DNA of 64,000 nt from Gemmatimonadota bacterium (GCA_029863245.1 JAOTVV010000014.1:1-64000); one strand, 5' to 3'. Shown: positions 17,313 to 26,422, counted from the stretch's first letter. Numbers and translations are program-made. The notes: generated by a model not told the origin, from the sequence alone.

Positions 17313-19043
17313 ATGAAACCACAAACGAAGATTCCCATGCTGCGGGTGGTGGCCCGGACCTCCGCCGCACTGCTGATCCTGGTGGGCGGCGGGTGCGAGC
17401 TGGACGTCCAGAACCCGAATGCGCCCGACGCGCCGCGCGCCTTCAACGACCCGGCCGGGCTCGAACAGTTGCTCGGCGGCGCTTTCCGAGCCTGGGTCGA
17501 GACCCGCGCCAATTATTACATCATGGCCCTGAACATGCAGGCCGACAACTACACCGCCTCGTGGAACAACGCGGCCATCCGGTACTATAGCTCCGTGGGC
17601 TCAGACTGCCCGTTGCGCTGCGGCTGGAATAACAGCGTCACGGCGGCCGACGCCGGGCTGGCTGTGGAGAGTTCGTGGTACGGCTACAACACGGTGCTCT
17701 CCTCGGCGAACGATGTGCTCGTCGCCGTCGCCGGCGGTCTCTGCTTCGATGCCGATTGCTCCGCCGACAACACCCTGACGGCGCGCAACGTGGCGATCGC
17801 CAAGATGTTGCAGGGAATGGCTTTTTCCGGCATCGCCCTCCTGTACGACCAGGGCTTTATCGTCGACGAGACCACCGACCTGAGCGACCCCCTCGCCCTC
17901 TCCTTCAATACTAGGGAGGAGATGCGGGATGCCGCCCTGGCGAAGTTCGAGGCGGCGTGGACTGAGGCCGGTGCGCAGAGCTGGACGACGCCCAGCGAGT
18001 GGATGGGCGTCGGTGCCGGGACATCCTACTCCAACGAGCGGATCCGTCAGGTCATCCGGACCATGCAGGCCGAGCTGATCGCCCTGTGGCCGCGGAACGG
18101 CGCGGAGAATGCCCAGGCCGCGTGGAATCAGGTGGCGACGTTTGCGTCGCAGGGGATCAGCAGCCCCGCCGCGGGATTCGATTGGGAGTTCTACATCGAC
18201 GAGGGTGCCAGCGAGTGCGGCGTAGACTGCGTCAAGACATGGGGCAACTCGATCGGCACCGTGCGGGTCGACACCCGGCTGGCCTCAATCCTTGCGACCA
18301 ACCATGCGGATCCTTGGCCGGAGCCGGCCGGCAATCCGTGCCCGACGGTATCGGCGGATAAGCGCGTGGGCGACGGCTCGTGGGGGCCGGCAGACGACTT
18401 CAACGGTTATGCCACCACGGCGGCGACGGCCAACGCGGGCACTGACTTCGCCTGCTCCGGCGTCGTGATCTTTCCACCGGCGCGCGGCCAATACCACCAG
18501 AGCAACCTCGTGCACGTCCGCTACGAGCGCCTAGCCTACGTGGGTGAGAACCTGCCGACCTCTGACGCCACCGGGCAGGATCCGCTCTACACGGTTCAGA
18601 TGAACGACCTGTTGTGGGCGGAGGGGCTGATCCGGAGCGGCGGTAGCAAGGCGCAGGCCGCTCAACTCATCAACAACAGCCGGGTGGGGCGGGGCGGGTT
18701 GCCGCCGCTCACCGGCGGCGAGAGCGACGCGGAGCTGCTCGCCGCGCTCCAATACGAGCAGGAGATCGAGTTCATGGGTCAGGGCACGACGCCGTTCTTC
18801 AACCGGCGCCGCATCGATGGGCTGATCCAAGACACGCCAAGGCACATGCCCGTGCCGGATAAGGAGCTGTCCGTGCTCGTGCGCGAGGTCTACACGTTCG
18901 GCGGGCCGAGCGCACCCGAAATGTCGGTCACGGCGAACGGCAAGGGGGCGGATGGCACGAGTCGTGGCCGCGTCCAATCGGTCCGGGAGATCTGGGAGCA
19001 TTACCGAGCTCTGGCACGAGAAGCGGCCAGGAGACAGTACTAG
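17313..19043 (+). CDS. SusD/RagB-like surface lipoprotein
   Basis: 576 residues. It has a lipoprotein signal (TSAALLILVGGGC, Cys about 28) followed at once by ELDVQNPNAPD, the usual start of mature SusD-like proteins. TPR-like helices and late motifs fit RagB/SusD: LLAALQYEQEIEFMGQGTTPFFNRRR and MPVPDKELSV. SusD caps the SusC barrel and binds the substrate. Start ATG 17313 lies 13 bp behind the SusC stop with GGGGAC upstream, so the pair is one operon. It ends before a bidirectional terminator shared with the convergent FG-GAP gene. Confidence 0.85.
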   Translation: MKPQTKIPMLRVVARTSAALLILVGGGCELDVQNPNAPDAPRAFNDPAGLEQLLGGAFRAWVETRANYYIMALNMQADNYTASWNNAAIRYYSSVGSDCPLRCGWNNSVTAADAGLAVESSWYGYNTVLSSANDVLVAVAGGLCFDADCSADNTLTARNVAIAKMLQGMAFSGIALLYDQGFIVDETTDLSDPLALSFNTREEMRDAALAKFEAAWTEAGAQSWTTPSEWMGVGAGTSYSNERIRQVIRTMQAELIALWPRNGAENAQAAWNQVATFASQGISSPAAGFDWEFYIDEGASECGVDCVKTWGNSIGTVRVDTRLASILATNHADPWPEPAGNPCPTVSADKRVGDGSWGPADDFNGYATTAATANAGTDFACSGVVIFPPARGQYHQSNLVHVRYERLAYVGENLPTSDATGQDPLYTVQMNDLLWAEGLIRSGGSKAQAAQLINNSRVGRGGLPPLTGGESDAELLAALQYEQEIEFMGQGTTPFFNRRRIDGLIQDTPRHMPVPDKELSVLVREVYTFGGPSAPEMSVTANGKGADGTSRGRVQSVREIWEHYRALAREAARRQY

Positions 19044-19074
19044 GCCGCACCGTACCGCAGGGTGGAACAGAGAG

Positions 19075-19098
19075 AGGGGCGGGAGCAATCCCGCCCCT
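19075..19098. terminator. Bidirectional hairpin terminator
   Basis: Perfect 10-bp stem AGGGGCGGGA / TCCCGCCCCT with GCAA loop, followed on the plus strand by TCTTCATCTCCC. It lies between the convergent SusD-like and FG-GAP/ASPIC genes. Confidence 0.75.
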
Positions 19099-19148
19099 TC
19101 TTCATCTCCCCCGCTCGCGGCAGTGGTGCCTCCGCCGCGCGGCCACTC

Positions 19149-22100
19149 TTAGCGCTCGTCCGACAAGATTCCCACCGTGACCTCCGCTTGGCCGGGCGCC
19201 AGCGGGACCATCTGCTCGCGACCGCCGGGCCACCGGATCCACAACCCGGTGGGCTCACCGGCACGCCCCAAGACCTGCACGGCTCCGTTCTGCGACCAGT
19301 ACCCCGAGCCCGCCTGCACCTCCCGGACCGGCCCGTCCAGGCCCCCGTAACGCAACCGGATCTGCGAGCCGATCCCGGTTGGGTTGCCCGCCGGCCCAAC
19401 CAGTCGAACCCTAAGACCGGGGATGGCACTGGCGTTCCGGAACAGGCGCGTGGCAGCCCCATTCTGAGTGACGGCCAGATCGAGCCGCCCGTCACCGTCG
19501 AAGTCCGCGTACGCCGCCCCCCGCTGCTCGCCATAGACGATCAAGCCCGAGCGCTGCCCCGGCACGGGTGCGAGTCCCCCCGCACCGTCGCCGAGGAGCA
19601 GGAGGCTCCGCCCTGCATCGTGCCGCGGCGTGGCGACATCTGTGGCAAAGAAGTTCTGGCTCAGGAAGACGTCCTCGTTCCCGTCGCCGTCGAAGTCGGC
19701 GACGCCGGCGTAGAAGGCGGGCGCAAACTGAGCCTCGAGAGGCAGTGACCGCGCTTCAAACTGATCCCCACGGTTGAGGAAGATCATGTGGTCCATGTTC
19801 GTGGCGCCGAGCCTGATCGCCCCGCGGGCAAACGTGCCGAGGATCTGATCCATACTCGCATCCGCGTAGGCCCCGAAGGTTCGGAGCCGCTGGGCAGCGG
19901 CGGGAAACGCCAGGCCGACCCGCTCGAAGGAGCCCAGCGGTGCCACATTGCCGATCCGGGGGTCCTCCTGTGCGAGCACGCCGGTGGGACGGGCACGCTC
20001 GAAGAAGCCGGCGTAGAGGAGCAACGGCCGGCCGTCGGTCGCGCGGTAGCCGGTGTTTCGACCCCAGCTCGTCGCGACGATGTCGAGCCGGCCGTCGGCG
20101 TCCAAGTCGCCGGTGGCCAGCCCGTTCCACCGGCTGTACAGCCCGGCGAGGCCCGGCATCTCCGGCGCGGGGCGGAACCGGCCGCCGTCGTTCGAGAAAA
20201 TGCGGACGGTTCCCCACTCGATGGCCACAATGAGCTCCGGCCAGCCGTCAGCGTCGAGGTCGGTGAACAGCGCTGCGGAGACCATCCCGACGCCTCGGAG
20301 CAGGCGATTGTTCGCGGAGTCGGGTACTAGTCGCCCGGCTTCGTTGCGGTACAGCCGGGACGACGGGGAGAGGGGGTACGCGCCCGGGAAGACCCTCCCG
20401 CCGACGAACACGTCCAGGTCGCCGTCCCCGTCGTAGTCTGCGAGGGCGAGCGGACCCGCGCTCGCCGTGTCGCCTGCGACCAGCTCGGTGGTTGCCCCGG
20501 TGGCTAGCGAATAGGCGACTACGCTGGGCACGGCCAACGCCTGGCTCGTCGTGGCCGTCTCGTAGTTCGACACCCCCGCGATCGCCATCCGCCCACCCCG
20601 GCCGTCGGGCCAGCCCAGCACGGTAGTGAGGTCCCCAGGGGCTGGGGGCAGACGCGCGGGGGCTCGGGTGAGACGGCCAGCCCTGTTGCGGAACCAGGCC
20701 AATGTGCTGCTCTGGCCGGCCCCGACGATCAGGTCTTCTTGACCGTCCCCATCCACGTCGTCCCAGGCGATTCCCGGCCCGAGCTGGCTGAGCGCATTGG
20801 GGAGGAGTAGCTGGCGGGCGTAGTCATCGAAGAAGGGCTCGGTGTGGCGGTGGCCGCCGAGCTGGCCGGAGACGTCCTCGAACAGCGTCGGGCCCGGCGC
20901 CGCTGGCCGATCCGATACCGGCTGCGCGGAGGTCTGGTCGACCTCGTAGAGTCGGCCAGGCGAAGCGCCGGTGATCACCGTGCGACCGCCGTCGCGCCAA
21001 TCCACCTCGATCGTCAGCTCCGTTGCCGTCCCCGTCGCGAACGTGAGGAGGGCTTCCGAGCCCGAGAGATACAGACCGCCGGCAATGACCTCCCGCTGCT
21101 GGATGGGGACCGGGCCACCAAGTACCCTCACGCGGCTCCCGATGCCAAAGGTGTTCGGCGCCTTGCCGCGGAGCCGCACCGCGATCCGCGGCGCAGTGGC
21201 ATCGTTCCGGAGAACCGCCGCTGGCGTGCCGAGCCGGTTGATCACGACGTCCAGGTCGCCGTCCCCATCCAGATCGCCAACCGCCATTCCGTGGGACACG
21301 TCCTCTCCCACGTCGAAGCGCCAGGCCCGGCTCGCATCCTCGAAGCTCAGGTCCCCGCGGTTCCGGAACGCCACGTTCGCCAGTGGCAGAGGCGGAAACT
21401 CGAACAGCATGCGCCGCCAGTCGATCTCGTCGATCCGGTCGCGCAGGCGGTACTGCGTATCACCATCCATCACGTCCCACAGGTGGCCCGTGCCGATGAG
21501 GATGTCCTCCCACCCGTCGAGGTCCACATCGAGGAAGAGGGTGGACCAGGACCATCCCGAGGCCCCCACGCCGGCGAGGCGCGCGATCTCCGCAACGGTG
21601 CCATCGCCGCGGTTCAGTTGCAGGGTGTTCCGCTGCATCTGGGGCCGGCCATCTCCCGGCCCGGGTCGCATCGGCGGGGCGGTGTGCGTCGGGATCTGGG
21701 TCTTGAGCCGGCGCGTGTCCTGGCTCAGCATGTCGACCTCGATGAGGTCGGGCTGGCCGTCCCGGTTCACGTCCCCCACGTCCACCGCCATCCCCGAGTT
21801 GCTGGTGGACCGGATGGCGTGCCGCGGCACCAGACGGAAGTTCCCGCGGCCGTCGTTGAGCCAGAACTGGTCGGGATCTTCGAAATCGTTGACCACGTAC
21901 AGATCGGGCGCGCCGTCGCCGTTCAGGTCGGCAAGCATGGCGGCGAGACCGAAGTCCTCCGGCTCATCTGCCAGCATGCGGCCTCGCTCATCGACGAAGC
22001 GCGGGTTGCCGGCCATCGGCTCCTGGACGAACCGGCCGGCGCCGTCGTTCAGGTAGAAGAAATCGGGGTCGGCACGCTGCACCAGACTGATCCCCCCGAG

Positions 22101-22832
22101 CTCCTCGCGGTCCACCAGCCTGTACTCGGCACGGAACTGCTCCCGTACCTCGTAGCTACGGGGGCCCAGCAGCCGCGTGACGCGGTCGAACGCCAGCTCC
22201 TGCGGTGGGAACCGGTCGAGCGTGGTGTAGGTCTTATAGTTGGCGACGTAGAGGTCCAAGTGGCCGTCGCCATCCACGTCGGCCATGGCGATCGTCGCAC
22301 TCCCGGCCGACGACGTCAGGCCTGCGGCTTCGGCTTGCTCCGCGAAGCGCCCACCGCCCTCGTTCAAGAAGAGCGCGTTCGGCCCTCCGAGAGCAACGAG
22401 GATCAGGTCCAGGTCGCGGTCTCCGTCGACATCGGCGAACGCGCAGCCGCTCGAGAACCGGTCGGGTGCCCCGACCCCGGCGGGTTGGGTTATCTCCTCG
22501 AAGCGCCACCCGCCGAGGTTGCGATAGAGAGAGTTTGGTCCTTCCGTCCGAGCGAGAAAGACATCCGGCAACTCGTCGCTGTCCACGTTCCCGAGGCACA
22601 CGCCGGCACCCTGCGCCAGAATCCGGTTCCGGACTAGGAGGGACTCGCTCACCGTATTGGCGAACGTGATCCCCGTGCGAGCTGGGTCCAGCAGGGTGAA
22701 ACCCGGCGTGCCGCGTCGCGACACGTCGAGCGTGCGCCAGCGGTATCCCTCTGCTTCCTGCCACGTGGTGTCGACATCGCGACCGCAGGCCAGCGCGAGG
22801 AGGGCGAGTACCAGAACCCGGCGCACGCTCAT
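19149..22832 (-). CDS. FG-GAP/VCBS-repeat lipoprotein with two ASPIC/UnbV domains
   Basis: About 1227 residues from ATG 22832 (ATG 22850 is also open), which opens a lipoprotein signal MSVRRVLVLALLALAC. Many FG-GAP-like calcium-loop repeats are visible (FADVDGDRDLDLILVALGG, MADVDGDGHLDLYVANY, LADLNGDGAPDLYVVNDF). An ASPIC/UnbV domain occurs twice: in the middle (about 555-625, GIGSRVRVLGGPVPIQQREV, GGLYLSGSEALLTFATG) and at the C-terminus (about 1150-1220, GIGSQIRLRYGGLDGPVREV, SGYWSQNGAVQVLG). It thus looks like two CRTAC1-like proteins joined. Such proteins often accompany SusC/SusD loci and are thought to bind extracellular substrates. It is convergent with the pair and inside the same 48-bp repeat borders. 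Confidence 0.85.
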   Translation of the reverse strand: MSVRRVLVLALLALACGRDVDTTWQEAEGYRWRTLDVSRRGTPGFTLLDPARTGITFANTVSESLLVRNRILAQGAGVCLGNVDSDELPDVFLARTEGPNSLYRNLGGWRFEEITQPAGVGAPDRFSSGCAFADVDGDRDLDLILVALGGPNALFLNEGGGRFAEQAEAAGLTSSAGSATIAMADVDGDGHLDLYVANYKTYTTLDRFPPQELAFDRVTRLLGPRSYEVREQFRAEYRLVDREELGGISLVQRADPDFFYLNDGAGRFVQEPMAGNPRFVDERGRMLADEPEDFGLAAMLADLNGDGAPDLYVVNDFEDPDQFWLNDGRGNFRLVPRHAIRSTSNSGMAVDVGDVNRDGQPDLIEVDMLSQDTRRLKTQIPTHTAPPMRPGPGDGRPQMQRNTLQLNRGDGTVAEIARLAGVGASGWSWSTLFLDVDLDGWEDILIGTGHLWDVMDGDTQYRLRDRIDEIDWRRMLFEFPPLPLANVAFRNRGDLSFEDASRAWRFDVGEDVSHGMAVGDLDGDGDLDVVINRLGTPAAVLRNDATAPRIAVRLRGKAPNTFGIGSRVRVLGGPVPIQQREVIAGGLYLSGSEALLTFATGTATELTIEVDWRDGGRTVITGASPGRLYEVDQTSAQPVSDRPAAPGPTLFEDVSGQLGGHRHTEPFFDDYARQLLLPNALSQLGPGIAWDDVDGDGQEDLIVGAGQSSTLAWFRNRAGRLTRAPARLPPAPGDLTTVLGWPDGRGGRMAIAGVSNYETATTSQALAVPSVVAYSLATGATTELVAGDTASAGPLALADYDGDGDLDVFVGGRVFPGAYPLSPSSRLYRNEAGRLVPDSANNRLLRGVGMVSAALFTDLDADGWPELIVAIEWGTVRIFSNDGGRFRPAPEMPGLAGLYSRWNGLATGDLDADGRLDIVATSWGRNTGYRATDGRPLLLYAGFFERARPTGVLAQEDPRIGNVAPLGSFERVGLAFPAAAQRLRTFGAYADASMDQILGTFARGAIRLGATNMDHMIFLNRGDQFEARSLPLEAQFAPAFYAGVADFDGDGNEDVFLSQNFFATDVATPRHDAGRSLLLLGDGAGGLAPVPGQRSGLIVYGEQRGAAYADFDGDGRLDLAVTQNGAATRLFRNASAIPGLRVRLVGPAGNPTGIGSQIRLRYGGLDGPVREVQAGSGYWSQNGAVQVLGRAGEPTGLWIRWPGGREQMVPLAPGQAEVTVGILSDER

Positions 22833-23205
22833 CGAGTCGGCCCAGCTCACGTGCGCCGTTCGAGCACCACCCGTCCGACACAGCTCCCGAACGCCGGGGT
22901 GGACACCGCGCTCAGGTCTTCGCTCAACTCGAACCCTCGGCGGACCGGTTCGCGTCGACGGTGCTCGCTTCGCGCTTCGGCGTCACGCATGGAGAGCAAT
23001 GTAGGGCAACCGCCCGGACCGACGCCAGCATCGCGGTCCTGAGGCGGTCGAGCAGGGAGTTCCCGGTGGCCTGGTGTAGGGGGAATCAAATCGCCGAAGG
23101 AGAAGCCTGCCAGTTGGTGCTATCCATCCGGTTCGCGGCGCCTTCGGTGCGCGGGTCGAGCACAGCCTTCTAGCCTGCCGAGCGCTCGTTGGGCCGAGGG
23201 CGGCG
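22833..23205. other. Spacer containing the right 48-bp repeat
   Basis: 373 bp with no supportable gene. The only feature seen is the right copy of the 48-bp direct repeat at 23155-23202. Confidence 0.5.
23155..23202 (+). repeat. 48-bp exact direct repeat, right copy
   Basis: Identical to 12982-13029. Here it is not part of a real gene, although it still encodes SSTAF and a stop in one frame. That frame is the one used by the beta-helix gene at the left copy, which suggests the left copy is the original site. Confidence 0.9.
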
Positions 23206-23391
23206 CTATGCTACCCCTTCGGCCTCATCCATCTGGTCCCACGGGGGCCTCGTCGCCGGAATCAGCACGCTACACCAACACACGCCGCCATGGGCGGTCA
23301 CCCTGGGCGTCGAGGCAGAAGGCAGCGGATAGGAGATTCGCTTTCGGTAGCTCATGAACCCGCCGCACTGGTGGCAATGAGTGTCGAGCAT
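23206..23391 (-). CDS. Small Cys-rich protein, possible zinc ribbon
   Basis: 61 residues from ATG 23391, with GGAAGGGGG upstream. It begins MLDTHCHQCGGFMSYRKRIS and ends with a CWCS cluster followed by a polar tail (WDQMDEAEGVA). The CxxC plus CxC pattern suggests metal binding. No named family was recognised. It is weakly supported as a gene by its ribosome-binding site, the spacing to neighbours and its compact Cys pattern. Confidence 0.45.
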   Translation of the reverse strand: MLDTHCHQCGGFMSYRKRISYPLPSASTPRVTAHGGVCWCSVLIPATRPPWDQMDEAEGVA

Positions 23392-23422
23392 ACGCCCGCC
23401 CCCTTCCTGCGAGAAGAATGAG

Positions 23423-23448
23423 AGGGGGGCGGATTTCGCCGCCCCCCT
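23423..23448 (-). terminator. Hairpin terminator after the ABM-like gene
   Basis: Stem AGGGGGGCGG / CCGCCCCCCT (10 bp) with a 6-nt loop, 47 bp past the stop of the minus-strand gene at 23495. The same GGGGCGG core recurs at other terminators in the window. Confidence 0.65.
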
Positions 23449-23494
23449 CCCCTGCAACCGACCGCCGGCTCCTCGCGAGCGAGCCCGAGCGGCC

Positions 23495-23809
23495 TTAGAT
23501 GCGCGCCGCGATCTTGTGGAAGGTCGAGTTTGACACCTCCCACGTCTCCACGGTCGGCGTGCCCTCAACCACCTTGTTCAGGCTCTTCAGCACTGCCGGA
23601 TAGGTATCGCGGCTATACGCGTCCGCGCTCTCTTTCCGATCCCACATGCTGATCGCCACGGCGTCGGTGCCGTTCGACCCGACGAACGCGAGCTCGTCCT
23701 TGAAACCGTTCTGCTTCCGAAGGACGGGCAGGACATCCGTCTCCAGCATCCGGGTAAACTCACCGGCCGAATTGGCCTTCAGGTGCAGCGTAACGTTGCG
23801 TGCGTACAT
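23495..23809 (-). CDS. ABM-superfamily (antibiotic biosynthesis monooxygenase-like) protein
   Basis: 104 residues from ATG 23809 with AAGGAG 6-7 nt upstream. The dimeric alpha-beta barrel pattern of ABM/YgiN-like domains is visible: ARNVTLHLKANSAGEFTRML, VLPVLRKQNGFKDELAFVG, AVAISMWDRKESADAYSRD and VLKSLNKVVEGTP. These domains act as small cofactor-free monooxygenases or as binding proteins; the substrate is not evident. It is divergent from the XRE regulator with an AT-rich promoter region between. Confidence 0.65.
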   Translation of the reverse strand: MYARNVTLHLKANSAGEFTRMLETDVLPVLRKQNGFKDELAFVGSNGTDAVAISMWDRKESADAYSRDTYPAVLKSLNKVVEGTPTVETWEVSNSTFHKIAARI

Positions 23810-23893
23810 GAACAACTCCTTGTGGTGACCAACATGAACCTCTGGACCTGCGGGTGCTTCTGAACCGGCTCAAAATATCTCACTTTACTAGTA

Positions 23894-23922
23894 TTGTCAA
23901 GTGTGAAATCCTGCTATATATT
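23894..23922 (+). promoter_or_regulatory. Strong sigma70-like promoter of the XRE gene
   Basis: TTGTCA (23894-23899), 17-bp spacer, TATATT (23917-23922) in an AT-rich island unusual for this genome. The -35 box is flanked by CACTT and AAGTG (outer inverted repeat), a possible operator for self-regulation. The start codon GTG 23966 follows with GGAGGAGG. Confidence 0.6.
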
Positions 23923-23965
23923 GACTTCACCAAGATTAGTTAACCAGCCCCTGGAGGAGGCGGTC

Positions 23966-24820
23966 GTGGATGTCTCGTTGGCGATCCGGCAGCGGCTCGA
24001 TGAGTTGGGCCTGGAGCAGAAGGGCCTCGCCCGGGCTGCCCGCGTCACGGAGTCCTACGTCTCTCAGCTCCTGACCCGGAAGAAGGCCCCCCCCGCACCG
24101 AACCGGACGGACATCTACGACAAGATGGATAAGTTCTTGAAACTCCCGACGGGGGACCTCGCGAGGGTCGCTGACGCCCAGCGAAAGCAGGAATTGAAGC
24201 GCGAGCTGGGTGACGAGCCCACCCCCCTGTTCCGGGAAGTCAGAGCCTTGATCCTGCGCAAATGCGCTCCCAAGAGCGCAGCGCACGTCCGCGCGATCTT
24301 CGAGAAGGAGCCCTTCGGGGAGCTCGAGCGCCTGGTGACCGAGAAGCTGCTCGACGTGGTGAAGCGCGTGAGCCAGGAGGAATTGGAGAACGATGACTGG
24401 CTTCGCAAGGTGGCGCGCCTGGGCGGCTGCAGCTACGAAGAGATGCGCGTCATCGTCCTCGAGTTTCTCGATACCGACGTCTTCCATGTGTCAGCCGAAC
24501 AGTGCGTCTCGTTCCTGGATCCGCTGATCTCCTTCTGGGACGTGAACCTCGCAACGTTCGGGCTGGACATCGCCTTGAACCACCAGGTGGCCGTCGAGCA
24601 TCTGAGAAGATTCGAGTTCGTCGAGAGAGGGCCTGAGGGGCCGCGCGAAGAACCGGGACTGCGGAAATTCCTGCAAGACCCTTCCCTGAGCGGCTCCGCC
24701 ACCACGGAAGAACTGGAGTTCTTGAAAAAGCTGAGATTCGAGAACAAGCGGCCCACAGAGCTCTACTACTACCGCGAGCTACAGAGTCTCCGGGATCCAT
24801 TGCACTTCCGCGCCGGGTAG
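23966..24820 (+). CDS. XRE-family transcriptional regulator
   Basis: 284 residues from GTG 23966, chosen for the GGAGGAGG 7 nt upstream and because upstream codons fall within the promoter. An N-terminal helix-turn-helix of the Cro/XRE type (about 5-60) reads IRQRLDELGLEQKGLARAAR then VTESYVSQLLTRKKAPP. The remaining 220 residues are a helical, charged domain of unknown role. The last 60 codons (from REEPGLRKFLQDP) together with about 65 bp of downstream sequence are repeated at 30381-30623. It may regulate the adjacent glycosyltransferase/RiPP segment, but this is inferred only from position. Confidence 0.75.
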   Translation: MDVSLAIRQRLDELGLEQKGLARAARVTESYVSQLLTRKKAPPAPNRTDIYDKMDKFLKLPTGDLARVADAQRKQELKRELGDEPTPLFREVRALILRKCAPKSAAHVRAIFEKEPFGELERLVTEKLLDVVKRVSQEELENDDWLRKVARLGGCSYEEMRVIVLEFLDTDVFHVSAEQCVSFLDPLISFWDVNLATFGLDIALNHQVAVEHLRRFEFVERGPEGPREEPGLRKFLQDPSLSGSATTEELEFLKKLRFENKRPTELYYYRELQSLRDPLHFRAG

Positions 24821-24884
24821 AGCGCATCAGCCCACCTTCACTCGCGAGCTCGATCCCGATGAGAGGACGACGACAGCGCACGCG
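24642..24884 (+). repeat. 243-bp direct repeat, left copy (XRE gene 3-prime end)
   Basis: About 94-95% identical to 30381-30623 (about twelve substitutions and two single-base indels by eye). It covers the last 60 codons of the XRE gene and about 65 bp beyond the stop. Four of the five substitutions in the coding part are synonymous and the fifth is Lys to Arg. Confidence 0.9.
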
Positions 24885-25165
24885 CTCCGGACGACCGCTG
24901 TCGATTCCACCACGCAAGCTCTCTTGCCTAGCTGGTCGAAGGCACCAACTGGCCATCGAGACGCCCAAGCATAGATCAGCAATGTTCTTGACACTGCCGC
25001 GCTGCAGTGCGGCTGGCCGAGTGGAGCCCATTTGCTCTCAGCGACTCTCTTTTGCGTGTGGCTGAGTTCGCACACCAATCGCACACCACAGATTGGTGAT
25101 GTGGTGATCAGGGTTGAGAGCGCATGGCTCCGTCACGAGGTCACGCGCGATATTCCGTTGGCCGG
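24885..25165. other. Spacer after the XRE gene
   Basis: No gene seen. It lies between the end of the 243-bp repeat and the 3-prime end of the convergent glycosyltransferase gene. The full gene-free stretch is 24821-25165, of which the first part is the repeat. Confidence 0.5.
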
Positions 25166-26422
25166 CTAGCCGCGTGGTACCAGCAGCTCCACCGCAGCGC
25201 GCACACCGTCTTCGGCCCGAATGCGCTCGCCCAACGATTCCGCTCGCGCCCTCATGGCGTCGTCGCCAGTGGCGGTTTGGATCGCACGTGCCAGTCGCTC
25301 GGCGGTGATCCTCTTCTGCGGAACGGGCGGCGGGCCCACGCGCAGCGCTTCTATCCGGTGTGCCCAGAACGGTTGGTCCGCAAAGAACGGCGTGAGGATT
25401 GACGGCACGCCGGCCCGGAGTCCTGCCGCGGTGGTGCCGGCGCCGCCGTGATGCACGACCGCTGCCATCCGCGGAAACAGCCAGTCGTGGGGAATCGACT
25501 CGATCCCGAACACGTCGTCGGGGAGATCGGTGTGATCGGCCCCCATCCACCCAGTGGACAACACGCCCCGCTGCCCCGTTCGGTGGATCGCCTCGAGCGC
25601 CACGTCGAACAGCTCCGCCGGATCCTTGGCGATCATGCTGCCGAACCCGATGTACACTGGGGGTGGGCCGGCTCCCAGGAAATCCACGATGGCTGCCGGC
25701 GGTTGCCACTCGGCCGGACGATCCAGGAACCAGTACCCCGTGATGTGATGCCAGTCGGGCCAGTCACGCGGCTTGGGGACGACCGCGGCACTGAAGCCGT
25801 AAAGCTGAGGCACGCGTCTCGCGCGGAATTCCCTGAACGGCCGCATCATGGGCGTGGCGGGGAGGCCCAGCGTTTCCGTCCGCCAGCGATTCACTACCGG
25901 TCTGAGCGCCTGCCAAGTGACCTGTTCGTACAGCGTGTAGGTCAACCGGTTGTACGTCCCGCCCCACCGGCGCTTTCCAGCCAGTGGAAAGATCGGAAAC
26001 TCGCGCGTCGGGGTCGCGGGTTGGAGCGACGCCTGGTAGCTGGGAACACCGAGCGCCTCCGCGATGTGGTAGCCGGCAAACGCCAACGGCGCGTAGACGA
26101 TGGCCTCCGATCCGATGCAGGCCTGGGAGGTATCGGCCAGATTCTGTTCCAGGAGTGGCCGGAACAGCCGCAAGAAGCGGCTGATGAAGCGCACCAGGCT
26201 GTCACCGGACTCGAGCCACGCCTGACCCTGGCGGCCGGCGATCACCTGTTTCGGATCGGCACCGAGCGGGGCGAACTCGAGCCCATGGCTGGAGACGAAC
26301 GACCGAAACGGCTCATGCGTTGCGAGCCGCACGTCGTGACCGGCGGCTCGGAGTCCGACACCGAGGGCGACGTACGGCTGCACGTCACCGTGAGACCCGA
26401 CGGTTAGTATGGTAATGCGCAT
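25166..26422 (-). CDS. GT1-family (UGT/MGT-like) glycosyltransferase
   Basis: 418 residues. The N-terminal half begins MRITILTVGSHGDVQPYVAL, the signature of the GT28-like N-terminal fold of sterol, macrolide and flavonoid glucosyltransferases. The C-terminal half has the nucleotide-sugar motif VVHHGGAGTTAAGLRAGVP then PFFADQPFWAHRIEALRVGP (about residues 335-375). It should transfer a sugar from an NDP-sugar to a small hydrophobic acceptor in the cytoplasm. The acceptor is unknown. It is divergent from the RiPP precursor gene 378 bp away and lies inside the 243-bp repeat borders. Confidence 0.85.
   Translation of the reverse strand: MRITILTVGSHGDVQPYVALGVGLRAAGHDVRLATHEPFRSFVSSHGLEFAPLGADPKQVIAGRQGQAWLESGDSLVRFISRFLRLFRPLLEQNLADTSQACIGSEAIVYAPLAFAGYHIAEALGVPSYQASLQPATPTREFPIFPLAGKRRWGGTYNRLTYTLYEQVTWQALRPVVNRWRTETLGLPATPMMRPFREFRARRVPQLYGFSAAVVPKPRDWPDWHHITGYWFLDRPAEWQPPAAIVDFLGAGPPPVYIGFGSMIAKDPAELFDVALEAIHRTGQRGVLSTGWMGADHTDLPDDVFGIESIPHDWLFPRMAAVVHHGGAGTTAAGLRAGVPSILTPFFADQPFWAHRIEALRVGPPPVPQKRITAERLARAIQTATGDDAMRARAESLGERIRAEDGVRAAVELLVPRG

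Noticed and set aside
20844-22637. 597-codon plus-strand frame inside the FG-GAP gene
   Set aside because: It is a reverse-strand shadow of a high-GC repeat gene; its sequence is rich in Arg, His and Val with no recognisable domain.
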